This document shows positions 36,539 through 46,092 of a stretch of 64,000 nt of DNA, piece by piece. Source of the stretch: Albidovulum sediminis (GTDB lineage Bacteria > Pseudomonadota > Alphaproteobacteria > Rhodobacterales > Rhodobacteraceae); the NCBI RefSeq assembly GCF_025380365.1, contig NZ_JAOCQF010000001.1, positions 2,282,245-2,346,244 of the forward strand. The letters are read 5' to 3'. Every line of letters begins with the position of its first letter. The stretch's first letter is position 1. The notes below the pieces were generated by a model. The model made no database searches. It had not been told where the DNA came from and saw nothing but the letters and a program-made list of their open reading frames with translations. Made by a program: the position numbers and the translations under genes.

Positions 36539-37081
36539 TCAGACCTTCCTCAGCCCCGCCTCGATCGTTTCGAACATGATCCAGAACAGCACGATCATCG
36601 GCAGCATGGGCAAGAGCGCACCCGCCGGGTGATCCGCCTCGGTCCCCTTCTTGACCATCTTGAGGAGTGAACCCAGCGGTTTCGGCGGCTGCCGGATCTC
36701 CACCTTCCAGTCGCGGACCCGCTTGGTCAGGAACGCACGGTCATCGACGGCAGACCGTTTGAGCAGGCGCTTGGCGAAGTCCAGGCGCTTGGCAAGGTCG
36801 GCCATTGCGGCATCCAGATCCTGAAGCGATCCGATGGCCTTGACCGACTCCTCCGACAGGGCAGCGGCATCGAAGGCCTTGCCGTCGCGGGCGGCGTCAC
36901 GCGCTTCCTCCGCGCCGTCGAACGCTTTGTCCAGCGCTGCGCGGATCTTGGTCAGATCCATATCCGCACGCAGGTACTTCTTAACCGTCTTGCGCAGTTC
37001 CTTCTGAAGACGCTTGAGCGATTTCTTCAGCCCGCGCAGGTTCGCGCGCGCCTGGGCATCCTCCGCTGAAGCCTTCGCCAT
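36539..37081 (-). CDS. Hypothetical protein, helical with C-terminal membrane segment
   Basis: A protein of about 180 residues that I do not recognise. The first half is a lysine-rich coiled-coil-like stretch (LRGLKKSLKRLQKELRK), followed by further amphipathic helices. The C-terminus has one hydrophobic segment (ALLPMLPMIVLFWIMF), suggesting a tail-anchored protein. It converges on yidD with an 8-bp gap and stands apart from ttcA. The start at 37081 (MAKASAEDAQ) is preferred over 37096. Confidence 0.6.
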   Translation of the reverse strand: MAKASAEDAQARANLRGLKKSLKRLQKELRKTVKKYLRADMDLTKIRAALDKAFDGAEEARDAARDGKAFDAAALSEESVKAIGSLQDLDAAMADLAKRLDFAKRLLKRSAVDDRAFLTKRVRDWKVEIRQPPKPLGSLLKMVKKGTEADHPAGALLPMLPMIVLFWIMFETIEAGLRKV

Positions 37082-37208
37082 TCCCTCTGTCCTCACGCGC
37101 CTGGCGCCCCCGGCATGACCCTAGCATTGCGCCGTGCGCCCGCATAGCCCCGCAAGCCGCCCGCCAATTCCCCTTGGCGGCGCGGCGCGGACAGGTTAGG
37201 GGACGGCC

Positions 37209-38078
37209 ATGCTGGACGATGCTGACGACATCCATCCGCTTTTCGCGGGCGCCCCCTCCTCGACGGAGTTCAAGAAACTCCGCAAGCGGATCGTGCGCGA
37301 GGTGCGCGATGCGATCGAAACCTTCGCGATGATCGAGCGCGGCGCGCGCTGGCTGGTCTGCTTGTCCGGCGGCAAGGACAGCTACACGCTTCTGGCCGTG
37401 CTTCACGAACTGAAGTGGCGCGGTCTCCTGCCGGTCGATCTGCTGGCCTGCAACCTCGACCAGGGGCAACCGGGCTTTCCGGCGACGGTGCTGCCGGAGT
37501 TCCTGACCCGGATGGGCGTGCCGCACCGGATCGAATATGCCGATACCTACTCCATCGTCACCGACAAGATCGCGCCGGGGGGGACGATGTGCTCGCTCTG
37601 CTCGCGGCTCAGGCGCGGCAACCTCTACCGCATCGCGCGGGAGGAGGGGTGTTCCGCCGTGGTGCTGGGCCACCACCGCGACGACATCCTCGAAACCTTC
37701 TTCATGAACCTCTTTCACGGCGGCCGCCTTGCCACGATGCCGCCGAAGCTGCTGAACGAGGACGGGGACCTGTTCGTCTACCGCCCGCTCGCCTTCGTCG
37801 CAGAGGCCGATTGCGAACGCTTCGCCAAGGCGATGAACTATCCGATCATCCCCTGCGACCTGTGTGGTTCGCAAGACGGGCTGCAACGCCAGCAGGTCAA
37901 GCAGATTCTCGACGGGTGGGAGGCGCGCAGTCCCGGCCGCCGGCAGGTGATGTTCCGCGCCCTGATGAATGCCCGGCCCTCGCACCTGCTCGACCCCGCG
38001 CTGTTCGACTTCGCGGGCCTTGTGCGCGAGACGGCGGGAATCCCCGAGAAGCCGCGCAGGATTGTTGGCGACGGTTAA
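37209..38078 (+). CDS. ttcA: tRNA 2-thiocytidine(32) synthetase TtcA
   Basis: A 289-residue PP-loop enzyme that thiolates cytidine 32 of tRNAs. It has SGGKDS at residues 53-58 (ATP pyrophosphatase loop) and the two CxxC pairs that bind the iron-sulfur cluster: C128/C131 ([11 protein letters not shown]) and C216/C219 (IPCDLCGSQ). HHRDDILET completes the family signature. Confidence 0.95.
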   Translation: MLDDADDIHPLFAGAPSSTEFKKLRKRIVREVRDAIETFAMIERGARWLVCLSGGKDSYTLLAVLHELKWRGLLPVDLLACNLDQGQPGFPATVLPEFLTRMGVPHRIEYADTYSIVTDKIAPGGTMCSLCSRLRRGNLYRIAREEGCSAVVLGHHRDDILETFFMNLFHGGRLATMPPKLLNEDGDLFVYRPLAFVAEADCERFAKAMNYPIIPCDLCGSQDGLQRQQVKQILDGWEARSPGRRQVMFRALMNARPSHLLDPALFDFAGLVRETAGIPEKPRRIVGDG

Positions 38079-38150
38079 TCTCCCGGTCACCGGCGCGCTC
38101 TAACGTGGCCTCGCGGGGCCGCGGACCGGCCCGCTTGCTTCGGATGCGCC

Positions 38151-39674
38151 ATGACCGCCTTTCCCGTAAACGCGCTGACCCGCCTGGACCGGCGGTTTGG
38201 CCGGCCCGGCCGCGCCTCTCTCCTCGGGGTCGCGACTGCCCTTCTCTGCCTGTGGATGCGGGTGCCGCCTTTTCCGGCCCTGGCGATGTCCTTGCTGCCG
38301 CTTCTGACACTGTCCTTCGTGCGCCGGCCTTCGCCCATGGCAGAGGGCGGCAGCGATCCTGTCAGCGGCGCGGCGCTCCGCCCTCATATGGTCGATGTGC
38401 TCGCAGGCCATCTGGACGGCGGGCCCATCGCGGGACGGGACTGCGGATGCGTCGTGCTCGGCCTCGACGACGCGGCGACGCTTGTCACCTTGCATGGCCA
38501 GGCCGTTCACGACCGCGTCTTGCGCAAGATTGCCGAGCGGCTGGGGGCCGCGCTGCGCGAGCATGACGTCGTCGCGCGGCTTGAAGGGCCAAGGTTTGCC
38601 GTTGCCGTCGCGCCCGCGCGGATGAACCTCGAAGCGGCGATCCAGATTGCCACCCGCCTGCAGGCCGCCGTCGCAGAACCGCTTAGCATCGACGCGACCA
38701 CCATCCACATCTCCGCCAGCGCCGGTTTCGCGATGCCCTCGCGCCTGCCCGCGCGGGATGCCGCCACCCTTCTGGCCGCGGCGGAGCTTGCGCAGGAAGA
38801 GGCGCAGCGCCACGGCGAGGGGGCGCTGCGCGCCTACAGCGCAGAGATTGCCCGCGGAGCCGCAGATCGCAGCGCCTGCCGCACCCGTATCGAAGGCGCG
38901 CTCGATTCGGGCGAGATCGTTGCGTACTTTCAGCCGCAGGTGGCGGCCGATTCAGGTGTGGTCACCGGTTTCGAGGCGCTGGCGCGGTGGCTCCATCCCG
39001 ACCGCGGCATACTGGGCCCGGGGGAGTTCCTGCCTGCTGTCCTCGCTGCCGGACTGTCGCAGCGGTTGGGCGACGTCATGATCGACCGGTCGCTTCGGGC
39101 GCTGTCCGAGTGGGATCGCCTTGGCCTTCGCGTTCCGGCGGTTTCGGTCAACTTCACGCATGACGAACTGCGCGACCCCGGGCTTGTTACCCGGCTGCGC
39201 TGGGAACTCGACCGCTTCGATCTTGCACCCGCCCGGCTCTGCATAGAGGTCCTGGAATCCGTGACTTCGACCGGCGGCGACGATATAGTTGCCCGCAATC
39301 TCGAAGCGCTGGTGAGACTTGGCTGCCGGATCGACCTGGACGACTTCGGAACCGGAAACGCGTCGATCGCGGCGATCCGCAGATTTCGGATCCATCGCCT
39401 GAAGATCGACCGCTCCCTGGTTTCGGGCATCGACCGCGATGCAGAACAGCAGCGCATCCTCGCCGCCGTCCTGTCGATGGCGGAGCGGCTCAGGATCGAG
39501 ACGGTTGCCGAAGGCGTGGAGTCCCCGGCAGAGCACGCGCTGCTCGCGCAGCTCGGCTGCGACCACGTCCAGGGGTTCGTCGTTGCCCGCCCGATGGCTG
39601 CGCCAGAGGTGCCGGGCTGGATCGCGTCGCGGCGCACGAACTTCGGTGCGCCCCAGACGCTCCGAAAGCTCTGA
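38151..39674 (+). CDS. EAL phosphodiesterase with degenerate GGDEF domain
   Basis: A 507-residue protein with two hydrophobic segments at about 24-57, then a GGDEF-fold domain (about 95-225) whose signature is RLEGPRF (EGPRF at 145-149) rather than RxGGDEF, so no cyclase activity is expected. The EAL domain (about 245-500) keeps EAL (275-277), Asn334, Glu366, DDFGTG (397-402), Lys418 and Glu454 (TVAEGVES). It should hydrolyse cyclic di-GMP, a signal that commonly controls exopolysaccharide and motility. It lies between ttcA and yidC. Confidence 0.88.
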   Translation: MTAFPVNALTRLDRRFGRPGRASLLGVATALLCLWMRVPPFPALAMSLLPLLTLSFVRRPSPMAEGGSDPVSGAALRPHMVDVLAGHLDGGPIAGRDCGCVVLGLDDAATLVTLHGQAVHDRVLRKIAERLGAALREHDVVARLEGPRFAVAVAPARMNLEAAIQIATRLQAAVAEPLSIDATTIHISASAGFAMPSRLPARDAATLLAAAELAQEEAQRHGEGALRAYSAEIARGAADRSACRTRIEGALDSGEIVAYFQPQVAADSGVVTGFEALARWLHPDRGILGPGEFLPAVLAAGLSQRLGDVMIDRSLRALSEWDRLGLRVPAVSVNFTHDELRDPGLVTRLRWELDRFDLAPARLCIEVLESVTSTGGDDIVARNLEALVRLGCRIDLDDFGTGNASIAAIRRFRIHRLKIDRSLVSGIDRDAEQQRILAAVLSMAERLRIETVAEGVESPAEHALLAQLGCDHVQGFVVARPMAAPEVPGWIASRRTNFGAPQTLRKL

Positions 39675-39732
39675 TCCGCGCCGAACGGCACTGCCCTCGG
39701 GGCACCGCTCTTCCGGCATCGCAGGAAACCGC

Positions 39733-39761
39733 TTGACCTTTCAGCGCCCGTTCTGTTGAAC
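39733..39761 (+). promoter_or_regulatory. Weak candidate promoter of yidC
   Basis: TTGACC (39733-39738) and TTGAAC (39756-39761) are 17 bp apart and 28 bp before the yidC ATG. The -35 is good; the -10 matches only three of six consensus bases. Confidence 0.35.
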
Positions 39762-39788
39762 CGGCGCTGATCTCGGCTGACTGGTGGT

Positions 39789-41642
39789 GTGTCCCCGATG
39801 GACGATCAGAACAAGAACCTCATTCTCGCGACGGTGCTCTCGGCACTGGTCATCTTCGTATGGTACACTTTCTTCACTCCACCGATGCCGCAGCCCGATA
39901 CCTCGATCGCGCCGGACGTCGCGGCGACCGCGCCGGCGCCCGCGCCGCAGGCGGCGCAGACCACGCCCGCGCCCGAGGCGGCCGCTGCCGCGTCTGCGCC
40001 GCGGGTCACGATCGACACACCGCGCCTGCTCGGCTCGCTGTCGCTGGCCGGCGGCCGGATCGACGACCTGCAGCTGCGCGACTACAAGGAAACGCTTGAA
40101 GCCGACTCTGCGGATGTGCGGCTGTTCGCCCCGGTCGGCGGCGCAGCGGACAGTTCCGCCAAACCCTATTATGCCGTTTATGGCTGGCAGGCCGCAGGCG
40201 GGCTCGATCCCAAACTGGTGCCAGATGCCCGCACGATCTGGTCCGCGCCCGAGGGTGCGAAACTGTCGATCGATACCCCGGTCACGCTCAGCTGGGACAA
40301 CGGCGCGGGTCTGATCTTCCGGCGCACTGTATCGCTCGACGCGGACTACATGTTCACCATCACCCAGTCGGTCGAGAACACCACCGGCGCAGCGGTCCGT
40401 CTTGCCCCCTACGGCATCATCGCCCGCCACGGCATTCCCGACGCCCAGCGCATCTACGTGCTGCACGAAGGCCTGGTGCGCGGCGCCGACGGCACGCTTG
40501 AGGAAATCAAGTACGACGACATCCCCGACCTCGCCCCGGTCGAGGGCGAAGGCAACGCCGAGATCATCGACGTTACCCAGGACGGCTGGATCGGCTTTAC
40601 CGACAAGTACTGGATGGCCACGCTGATCCCCGCGCCCGGCCAAGCCTTCACCTCGGTCGTGCGCTATGCCGCCGCCAACGACATCTACCAGGCCGAGACC
40701 CGGCTTCCGGTGATGGAGGTCGCGCCCGGCGCCCGCGCCGAAGCGACGACGATGCTCTTTGCCGGCGCCAAGGAATGGGAAACAATCAAGCGCTACGAAA
40801 ACACGCCGGGCTGGCTCGACCGGCTGGCGGGCATAAACCCCGACCCCGCCCGCCCGAAGATCCAGGGCTTCATCGACTCGATCGACTGGGGCTGGTTCTT
40901 CTTCCTGACCAAGCCGATGTTCTGGCTGCTGCACGTGCTGCACGAGGTCATCGGCAACATGGGCTGGGCGATCATCGCCTTGACCTTCGTTATCAAGACG
41001 CTGGTCTTCCCGCTGGCACGCAAGTCCTACATCTCGATGGCGAAGATGAAGGAACTGCAGCCCGAGATGGAGGCGATCAAGGCCCGCTCCGGCGACGATC
41101 GCCAGAAGCTTCAGCAAGAGATGATGGCGCTCTATAAGAAGGAAAAGGTGAATCCCGCCTCGGGCTGCCTGCCCATCCTCCTGCAGATTCCGATCTTCTT
41201 CGCGCTCTACAAGGTGATCTACGTCACCATCGAGCTGTATCAGGCCCCCTTCGTCGGCTGGCTGCGTGACCTCTCCGCCCCCGATCCGTCTTCGATCCTC
41301 AATCTCTTCGGGCTCCTGCCCTGGGCCACGCCGGAACCGGGGTCGCTGTTCTTCATCTTCTCGCTCGGCGTGCTGCCCATCCTTCTCGGCATCTCGATGT
41401 GGTTCCAGCAGAAGCTGAACCCGGCACCGACGGACCCCGCCCAGGCCGCCATCTTCGCCTGGATGCCGTGGATCTTCATGTTCATGCTGGGATCGTTCGC
41501 CTCGGGCCTGGTGCTTTACTGGATCACCAACAACACCATCACCTTCGCCCAGCAGTACACGATCATGACGATGCACGGGAAACGCCCCGACCTCTTCGGC
41601 AACATCAAGGCGGGGATAAAGCGCGGCCCGACGGGCAAATGA
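39789..41642 (+). CDS. yidC: Membrane protein insertase YidC
   Basis: A 617-residue YidC/Oxa1. The first helix (NLILATVLSALVIFVWYTFF) is followed by an alanine/proline-rich linker and the large periplasmic domain, then the conserved C-terminal five-helix core (WGWFFFLTKPMFWLLH, NMGWAIIALTFVIKTLVFPLA, KVNPASGCLPILLQIPIFFALYK). It inserts membrane proteins alone or with SecYEG. The length is usual for alphaproteobacteria. The next gene (MOSC) overlaps its stop by 4 nt. Confidence 0.97.
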   Translation: MSPMDDQNKNLILATVLSALVIFVWYTFFTPPMPQPDTSIAPDVAATAPAPAPQAAQTTPAPEAAAAASAPRVTIDTPRLLGSLSLAGGRIDDLQLRDYKETLEADSADVRLFAPVGGAADSSAKPYYAVYGWQAAGGLDPKLVPDARTIWSAPEGAKLSIDTPVTLSWDNGAGLIFRRTVSLDADYMFTITQSVENTTGAAVRLAPYGIIARHGIPDAQRIYVLHEGLVRGADGTLEEIKYDDIPDLAPVEGEGNAEIIDVTQDGWIGFTDKYWMATLIPAPGQAFTSVVRYAAANDIYQAETRLPVMEVAPGARAEATTMLFAGAKEWETIKRYENTPGWLDRLAGINPDPARPKIQGFIDSIDWGWFFFLTKPMFWLLHVLHEVIGNMGWAIIALTFVIKTLVFPLARKSYISMAKMKELQPEMEAIKARSGDDRQKLQQEMMALYKKEKVNPASGCLPILLQIPIFFALYKVIYVTIELYQAPFVGWLRDLSAPDPSSILNLFGLLPWATPEPGSLFFIFSLGVLPILLGISMWFQQKLNPAPTDPAQAAIFAWMPWIFMFMLGSFASGLVLYWITNNTITFAQQYTIMTMHGKRPDLFGNIKAGIKRGPTGK

Positions 41643-42397
41643 CCGCGCAGCTCGCCCTCATCTGCCGTCATCCGATCAAGTCCGTCGGCTATGAGGAGAT
41701 CGTGGACGCTTCCCTGACCGAGGGGCGGGCGCTTCCCTTCGACCGCGAATGGGCGGTCGCACACGAAAAGGCGAAGTTCGGCCGGACGCTTGCCGAATGG
41801 GCGCCGAAGACCAACTTCCTCAGGGGCGTGACCGGCCACCGGCTGATGACCATCCGCGCGGTGACTGACGCCGGGAGCCGCCGGGTCACGCTGACCCATC
41901 CGGACGCGGCACCCATCTCCGTCGCGCCCGACGACGCGTCGGATGCGCAAAGGCTCCTCGACTGGCTCTCCCCCCTCTGGCCGGACGACCGGCCCGCGCC
42001 GACCTTCGTCGGCCGCGTCCCCGGCCAGGCGATGACCGACTGGCCCGACCCCTTCATCTCGGTCCTCGGCCTCTCCTCGCTGAGAGAGCTTTCCGCGCGC
42101 GCCGGCCGGGATCTGTCACCCCACCGCTTCCGCGGCAACCTGTGGATCGAAGGCCTGCCCCCCTTCGCAGAGTTTGACCTGATCGGCGCCCGCATCCGGA
42201 TCGGCAGCGCCGAGCTGGAGATCCGCCAGCGCATCACCCGCTGCAAGGCGACCACCGTGAACCCCGACACCGGCGTGTCGGATACCGACACCTTGTCAGC
42301 CCTCCAGACCCATTGGTGTCACCAGGATTTCGGCACCTATGCCGTGGTCACGCGCTCCGGCGATCTCACCCTCGGCGATGCGGTGACCGTGCTGTGA
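41639..42397 (+). CDS. MOSC domain-containing protein
   Basis: A 252-residue protein with an N-terminal beta-barrel (YPIKS-like start: [13 protein letters not shown]) and a C-terminal MOSC domain ([42 protein letters not shown]). The cysteine in [10 protein letters not shown] is the conserved sulfur-carrying residue of MOSC proteins, which are linked to molybdenum cofactor sulfuration or Moco-dependent reductases. The substrate is unknown. It is translationally coupled to yidC (ATGA) and engB (GTGA). Confidence 0.9.
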   Translation: MTAQLALICRHPIKSVGYEEIVDASLTEGRALPFDREWAVAHEKAKFGRTLAEWAPKTNFLRGVTGHRLMTIRAVTDAGSRRVTLTHPDAAPISVAPDDASDAQRLLDWLSPLWPDDRPAPTFVGRVPGQAMTDWPDPFISVLGLSSLRELSARAGRDLSPHRFRGNLWIEGLPPFAEFDLIGARIRIGSAELEIRQRITRCKATTVNPDTGVSDTDTLSALQTHWCHQDFGTYAVVTRSGDLTLGDAVTVL

Positions 42398-43044
42398 CCC
42401 TTTCCTTCCCCCTCGCCCCGGAACCCGACGACTTCGCCCGCGAACGCGGCCGCCTGCTCTTTGCCGGCGATGTCGGCTTCCTCAAGGGTGTCGTCGCGAT
42501 GGACGGCCTGCCCCCCGCCGACCGGCTGGAAGTCTGCTTTGCCGGCCGGTCGAACGTGGGCAAGTCCAGCCTCATCAATGCGCTGACCGGGCGCCGCAAC
42601 CTTGCGCGCGCCTCCAACACGCCGGGGCGAACACAGGAAATCAACTACTTCACCACGCCGGGCGGCCCCTACCTCGTCGACCTGCCCGGCTACGGCTTTG
42701 CCGAGGCGCCGCTTCAGGTGGTGAAGAAGTGGCAGGCGCTGCTCAAGCAATACCTCTCCGGCCGCCAGACACTGCGCCGCGCCTTCGTCCTCATCGACAC
42801 GCGCCATGGCATCAAGGCGGTGGACGAGGAGATCCTGACCCTGCTCGACAAATCCGCCGTCACCTTCCAGGTGGTGATGACCAAGGCCGACAAGGTCTCG
42901 CTCAAGGACCGCGACAAGATACTCGCCCAGGTTCGGGCGGCGCTTGCGAAGCACCCGGCGGCCTATCCGGAAATCGTCCTCACCTCATCGGAAAAGGGCG
43001 ACGGGATCGAAACGCTTCGCGCCCTCATCGCCGCACTCGAATAG
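42394..43044 (+). CDS. engB: Ribosome biogenesis GTP-binding protein EngB/YsxC
   Basis: A 216-residue GTPase. G1 GRSNVGKS is at 51-58, G3 DLPG at 96-99 and G4 TKAD at 163-166; [14 protein letters not shown] gives the G2 region. EngB acts in large ribosomal subunit maturation. The start is GTG 42394-42396, which overlaps the MOSC stop (GTGA); no closer ATG gives the conserved N-terminus. Confidence 0.95.
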   Translation: MTLSFPLAPEPDDFARERGRLLFAGDVGFLKGVVAMDGLPPADRLEVCFAGRSNVGKSSLINALTGRRNLARASNTPGRTQEINYFTTPGGPYLVDLPGYGFAEAPLQVVKKWQALLKQYLSGRQTLRRAFVLIDTRHGIKAVDEEILTLLDKSAVTFQVVMTKADKVSLKDRDKILAQVRAALAKHPAAYPEIVLTSSEKGDGIETLRALIAALE

Positions 43045-43124
43045 CTCCTTCATCTTGCCGCAAATGCCTCGGGGAGGTCGGGAGGGGCAACGCCCCTCCG
43101 GCGGGTCGCCCGCACATGCGGGCG
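43045..43124 (-). repeat. Intergenic hairpin repeat, copy B
   Basis: In minus orientation this has the same layout as copies A and C: a stem of eight pairs (GGAGGGGC-AAC-GCCCCTCC, 43081-43099), then CTCCCCGAGGCATTTGC and a GCAAGATGAAGG tail reaching the engB stop. A second hairpin CGCCCGC-ACAT-GCGGGCG lies at 43107-43124. It sits between the convergent engB and SDR genes, where it could end transcription from either side. Confidence 0.6.
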
Positions 43125-43131
43125 AAATCGC

Positions 43132-43863
43132 TCAGACGTGCTGGCCCGCGTTCACCTCGATCTCGGTCCCGGCGACATAGCTCGACGCGTCCGTGCACAG
43201 GAACCAGATCACATCGGCCACCTCGGACGGCTGACCGAGGCGCCTGAGCGGCAGTCCCTCGACGATCTTCTCCGTCCCCGGCGACAGGATCGAGGTTTCG
43301 ATCTCGCCCGGTGCTATGGCGTTCACCCGCACGCCGAGGGGCCCGAAGTCATGCGCCATCTCGCGCGTCAGCGCCTTCAGCGCCGCCTTGGACGTCGCGT
43401 AGGCCGCGCCTGCGAAGGGATGCACCCGGCTTCCGGCGATCGAGGTAACGTTGACCACCGCGCCCTTCGCCGCCGACAGCTCTTCCCTCAGCCCGCGGGC
43501 AAGCACGATGGGCGCGAAGAAGTTGACGTGGAAGACCTTGCCCCAGTCGCGCAGGTCGGTGTCGATCGAATTCAGCCGGCCGCCGCCCGGACCCTTGGGC
43601 GAGATACCGGCATTGTTGACCAGTGCATGAAGCCGGCCCCCCACCTTCGCGCGGATCACCTCGATCGCGGCCATGGTCGCCGCCGGATCGGCCAGGTCGA
43701 TCACGATGTGATCCTCACGCCCGCCGCCCCAGGGGCAGCCTTCGGGAAAAGGATGGCGCGAACAGGTCAGGATGCGCCAACTTTCGCGGGCGAAGCGCTT
43801 CACGGTCGCGTGCCCGATGCCGCGCGATGCACCCGTCAGCAGCAATGTCTTCTGTTCGGCCAT
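43132..43863 (-). CDS. SDR family oxidoreductase
   Basis: A 243-residue classical short-chain dehydrogenase. NAD(P) motif GASRGIGH at 11-18, NNAG at 83-86, and the catalytic Ser141, Tyr155 and Lys159 (YATSK). [14 protein letters not shown] is the usual C-terminal block. TCSRH after strand 2 suggests NADP preference. The substrate is unknown. The start at 43863 ([10 protein letters not shown]) was chosen. It is divergent from argB. Confidence 0.9.
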   Translation of the reverse strand: MAEQKTLLLTGASRGIGHATVKRFARESWRILTCSRHPFPEGCPWGGGREDHIVIDLADPAATMAAIEVIRAKVGGRLHALVNNAGISPKGPGGGRLNSIDTDLRDWGKVFHVNFFAPIVLARGLREELSAAKGAVVNVTSIAGSRVHPFAGAAYATSKAALKALTREMAHDFGPLGVRVNAIAPGEIETSILSPGTEKIVEGLPLRRLGQPSEVADVIWFLCTDASSYVAGTEIEVNAGQHV

Positions 43864-43982
43864 GCCCTTCTCCTTCCATCGCGGCAAACCTATGCGATCG
43901 CGGGCGAAAGGCAACTCCTCCAAAGCCCTTGGCAGGGGGGCTGCGAGGGGCTAACAAACGCGACGAACCCCCGGGGATGCCG

Positions 43983-44876
43983 ATGAGAAAGCAAGACATG
44001 AACCGTGACTGGATCGCCACCGCCCGGACGCTTTCCGAAGCGCTTCCCTACCTTCAGCGCTACGCCGGCGCCGTTGTCGTCGTGAAGTTCGGCGGCAATG
44101 CGATGGGCGACGATGCGGCGATGGCGGAATTCGCGCGCGACATCGTCCTGATGCGCCAGGTCGGCGTGAATCCGGTCGTCGTGCATGGCGGCGGTCCGAT
44201 GATCAACGATCTTCTCGGCAAGCTGGGTATCAAGTCCGAATTCGTCCGCGGCAAGCGTGTCACCGACAAGGCCACGGTCGAGGTGGTGGAGATGGTGCTG
44301 TCCGGCCTCGTCAACAAAAGGATCGTCCAGGCGATCAACGATCAGGGTGGCCGCGCCGTCGGCATCTCGGGCAAGGACGACGACCTGATCGTGTGCGAAC
44401 CCGACGACCCCGAACTGGGCTTCGTCGGCCGCCCGGTCGAGATGAACGTGCAGATCCTGCGCGACCTTTTCGGGGCGGGGATGATCCCGGTCGTGGCCCC
44501 CGTTGCGACGGGGCGGAACGAGAACGAGACGTTCAATGTGAACGGAGACACCGCCGCCGGCGCCCTTGCCGGCGCACTGAAAGCCGATCGGCTGCTTCTT
44601 CTGACCGACGTTTCCGGCGTCAAGGACGAAAGCGGGTCGGTCGTGACCCAGCTTTCCCCGCAAGAGGTCCGCGACCTGACGGCGCGCGGCGTAATCGCGG
44701 GGGGCATGATCCCCAAGACCGAAACCGCGCTCGCAGCCCTTGAGGCCGGGGTGCGTGCGGTGGTGATCCTTGACGGGCGGGTCCCCAATGCCTGCCTGCT
44801 GGAGCTGTTCACCGACCACGGCGCGGGCTCCATCATCCGCTCGACCGAGCCGCGCGTGAAGCCGCGCGGGCAGTGA
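43983..44876 (+). CDS. argB: Acetylglutamate kinase
   Basis: A protein of about 297 residues that phosphorylates N-acetylglutamate in arginine synthesis. It has [45 protein letters not shown] and [16 protein letters not shown], all typical of the amino acid kinase fold. The N-terminal helix ([18 protein letters not shown]) is that of the arginine-inhibited, hexameric type. ATG 43998 is an alternative start. Confidence 0.95.
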   Translation: MRKQDMNRDWIATARTLSEALPYLQRYAGAVVVVKFGGNAMGDDAAMAEFARDIVLMRQVGVNPVVVHGGGPMINDLLGKLGIKSEFVRGKRVTDKATVEVVEMVLSGLVNKRIVQAINDQGGRAVGISGKDDDLIVCEPDDPELGFVGRPVEMNVQILRDLFGAGMIPVVAPVATGRNENETFNVNGDTAAGALAGALKADRLLLLTDVSGVKDESGSVVTQLSPQEVRDLTARGVIAGGMIPKTETALAALEAGVRAVVILDGRVPNACLLELFTDHGAGSIIRSTEPRVKPRGQ

Positions 44877-45526
44877 CGACGCTGGACGAGATCGCGGCGC
44901 TGGCAGAACCGCACCGGCTGGCGGTGTTCGGCGCGCTGCATCCCGACGCAGGCGACGACGCGCCGGAGGGCACCGGAACGATTGTCCTGTTCGGCCCTGC
45001 GGAGCCCGGATTCTGGCCTCACCTGACCGCCCAGCCCGAGTGGCAGGACGCGCAACCCGACCCGGTCGACCGCTGGTCGAAGCGTGTCCTCGGCGCGCTG
45101 GCAGCCCGGCTTGGCGGCACCGCCATCTTTCCCTCCGACGGGCCGCCCTATCCGCCGTTCTTCCGCTGGGCGCTCCGGTCTGGCCGCGCCTGGGCCTCGC
45201 CCGTGCGCATCCTCGTCCATGACAGTGCCGGGCTCTGGGTCAGCTACCGCGGAGCGATCGCGATCAAGGGGCGTCTCTCCCTGCCGCCGGCACCCGCCTG
45301 CCCCTGCGACACCTGCGTCGGGAAACCCTGCCTCGATGCCTGCCCGCCGCGGGCGCTTGTGGGCGAAGGCTACGACGTCGCGGCCTGCCACGCGTTTCTG
45401 GACACCCCCGCCGGGGGAAACTGCCTTTCTGGTGGCTGCCACGTTCGCCGCGCTTGCCCGGTGTCGCAAGCCTATGGCAGGCTGCCTGAGCAGTCCGAAT
45501 ACCATATGAGGCAGTTTCACAGATGA
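44873..45526 (+). CDS. Ferredoxin-like iron-sulfur protein
   Basis: A 217-residue protein. Near residue 140-160 it has [14 protein letters not shown], an intact CxxCxxxxCxxxCP binding motif for a [4Fe-4S] cluster, followed by a second cysteine group ([15 protein letters not shown]) that looks less regular. The arrangement recalls the C-terminal ferredoxin domain of epoxyqueuosine reductase QueG, but the corrinoid-binding half is absent. The function is unknown. It starts with GTG 44873, overlapping the argB stop by 4 nt. Confidence 0.7.
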   Translation: MTTLDEIAALAEPHRLAVFGALHPDAGDDAPEGTGTIVLFGPAEPGFWPHLTAQPEWQDAQPDPVDRWSKRVLGALAARLGGTAIFPSDGPPYPPFFRWALRSGRAWASPVRILVHDSAGLWVSYRGAIAIKGRLSLPPAPACPCDTCVGKPCLDACPPRALVGEGYDVAACHAFLDTPAGGNCLSGGCHVRRACPVSQAYGRLPEQSEYHMRQFHR

Positions 45527-46041
45527 CACCCGCCGGGCACCGCCGCCTGATCCTGACGCGCCACGCCAAATCCGCATGGGACGATCCGAAGCTTCAGGAT
45601 TTCGACCGGCCTCTCAACCGGCGGGGTCGTCGCGCGGCGCTTGAGCTTGGCGAATGGCTGAACTCGCGCGGATATGAGCCGGACCAGGTTCTGTGCTCAC
45701 CCGCCGCGCGCACCCGCGAGACCTGGGCCACGGTCGCCGCCGCCCCGCTCGAGGTGATGCCAAGCGTCGAGTATCCGGATACGCTCTACCACGCCGACGC
45801 CGAGACGATGCTCAACGTGCTGCACGGGGCGACGGGCGAGTGCGTCATGATGATCGGCCACAATCCGGGCATCGCCGCGCTTGCCGCCGCGCTGCCCGCG
45901 CGCATTCCGGTGGACCCTGATTTCGCGCGTTATCCGACCGGGGCCACGCTGGTTGTCGATTTCGACACACCGGGCTGGAGCGGGGTGACGTCCGGCCAGG
46001 GATCGGTGCTCGACTTCTTCATTCCTTCGGGTCGCGACTGA
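45523..46041 (+). CDS. SixA-type histidine phosphatase
   Basis: A 172-residue phosphoglycerate-mutase-fold protein. LILTRHAKSAWDDP carries the RH catalytic pair (Arg13, His14), LNRRGRRAALELGEWL the next block and VMMIGHNPGIAAL the second histidine. SixA dephosphorylates phosphohistidine domains such as ArcB Hpt or NPr; the target here is not known. It overlaps the ferredoxin-like gene by 4 nt and ends the argB operon. Confidence 0.88.
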   Translation: MTPAGHRRLILTRHAKSAWDDPKLQDFDRPLNRRGRRAALELGEWLNSRGYEPDQVLCSPAARTRETWATVAAAPLEVMPSVEYPDTLYHADAETMLNVLHGATGECVMMIGHNPGIAALAAALPARIPVDPDFARYPTGATLVVDFDTPGWSGVTSGQGSVLDFFIPSGRD

Positions 46042-46050
46042 CCCAGCAAG

Positions 46051-46085
46051 CGGGCCGCCCCTGAAAGGGGGACGGCCCGTTATTC
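46051..46085 (+). terminator. Bidirectional terminator between convergent genes
   Basis: A hairpin CGGGCCG-CCCC-TGAAA-GGGG-GA-CGGCCCG (46051-46079) followed by TTATT lies between the ends of the SixA-like gene (plus) and bztD (minus). Confidence 0.75.
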
Positions 46086-46092
46086 TGGCCGT

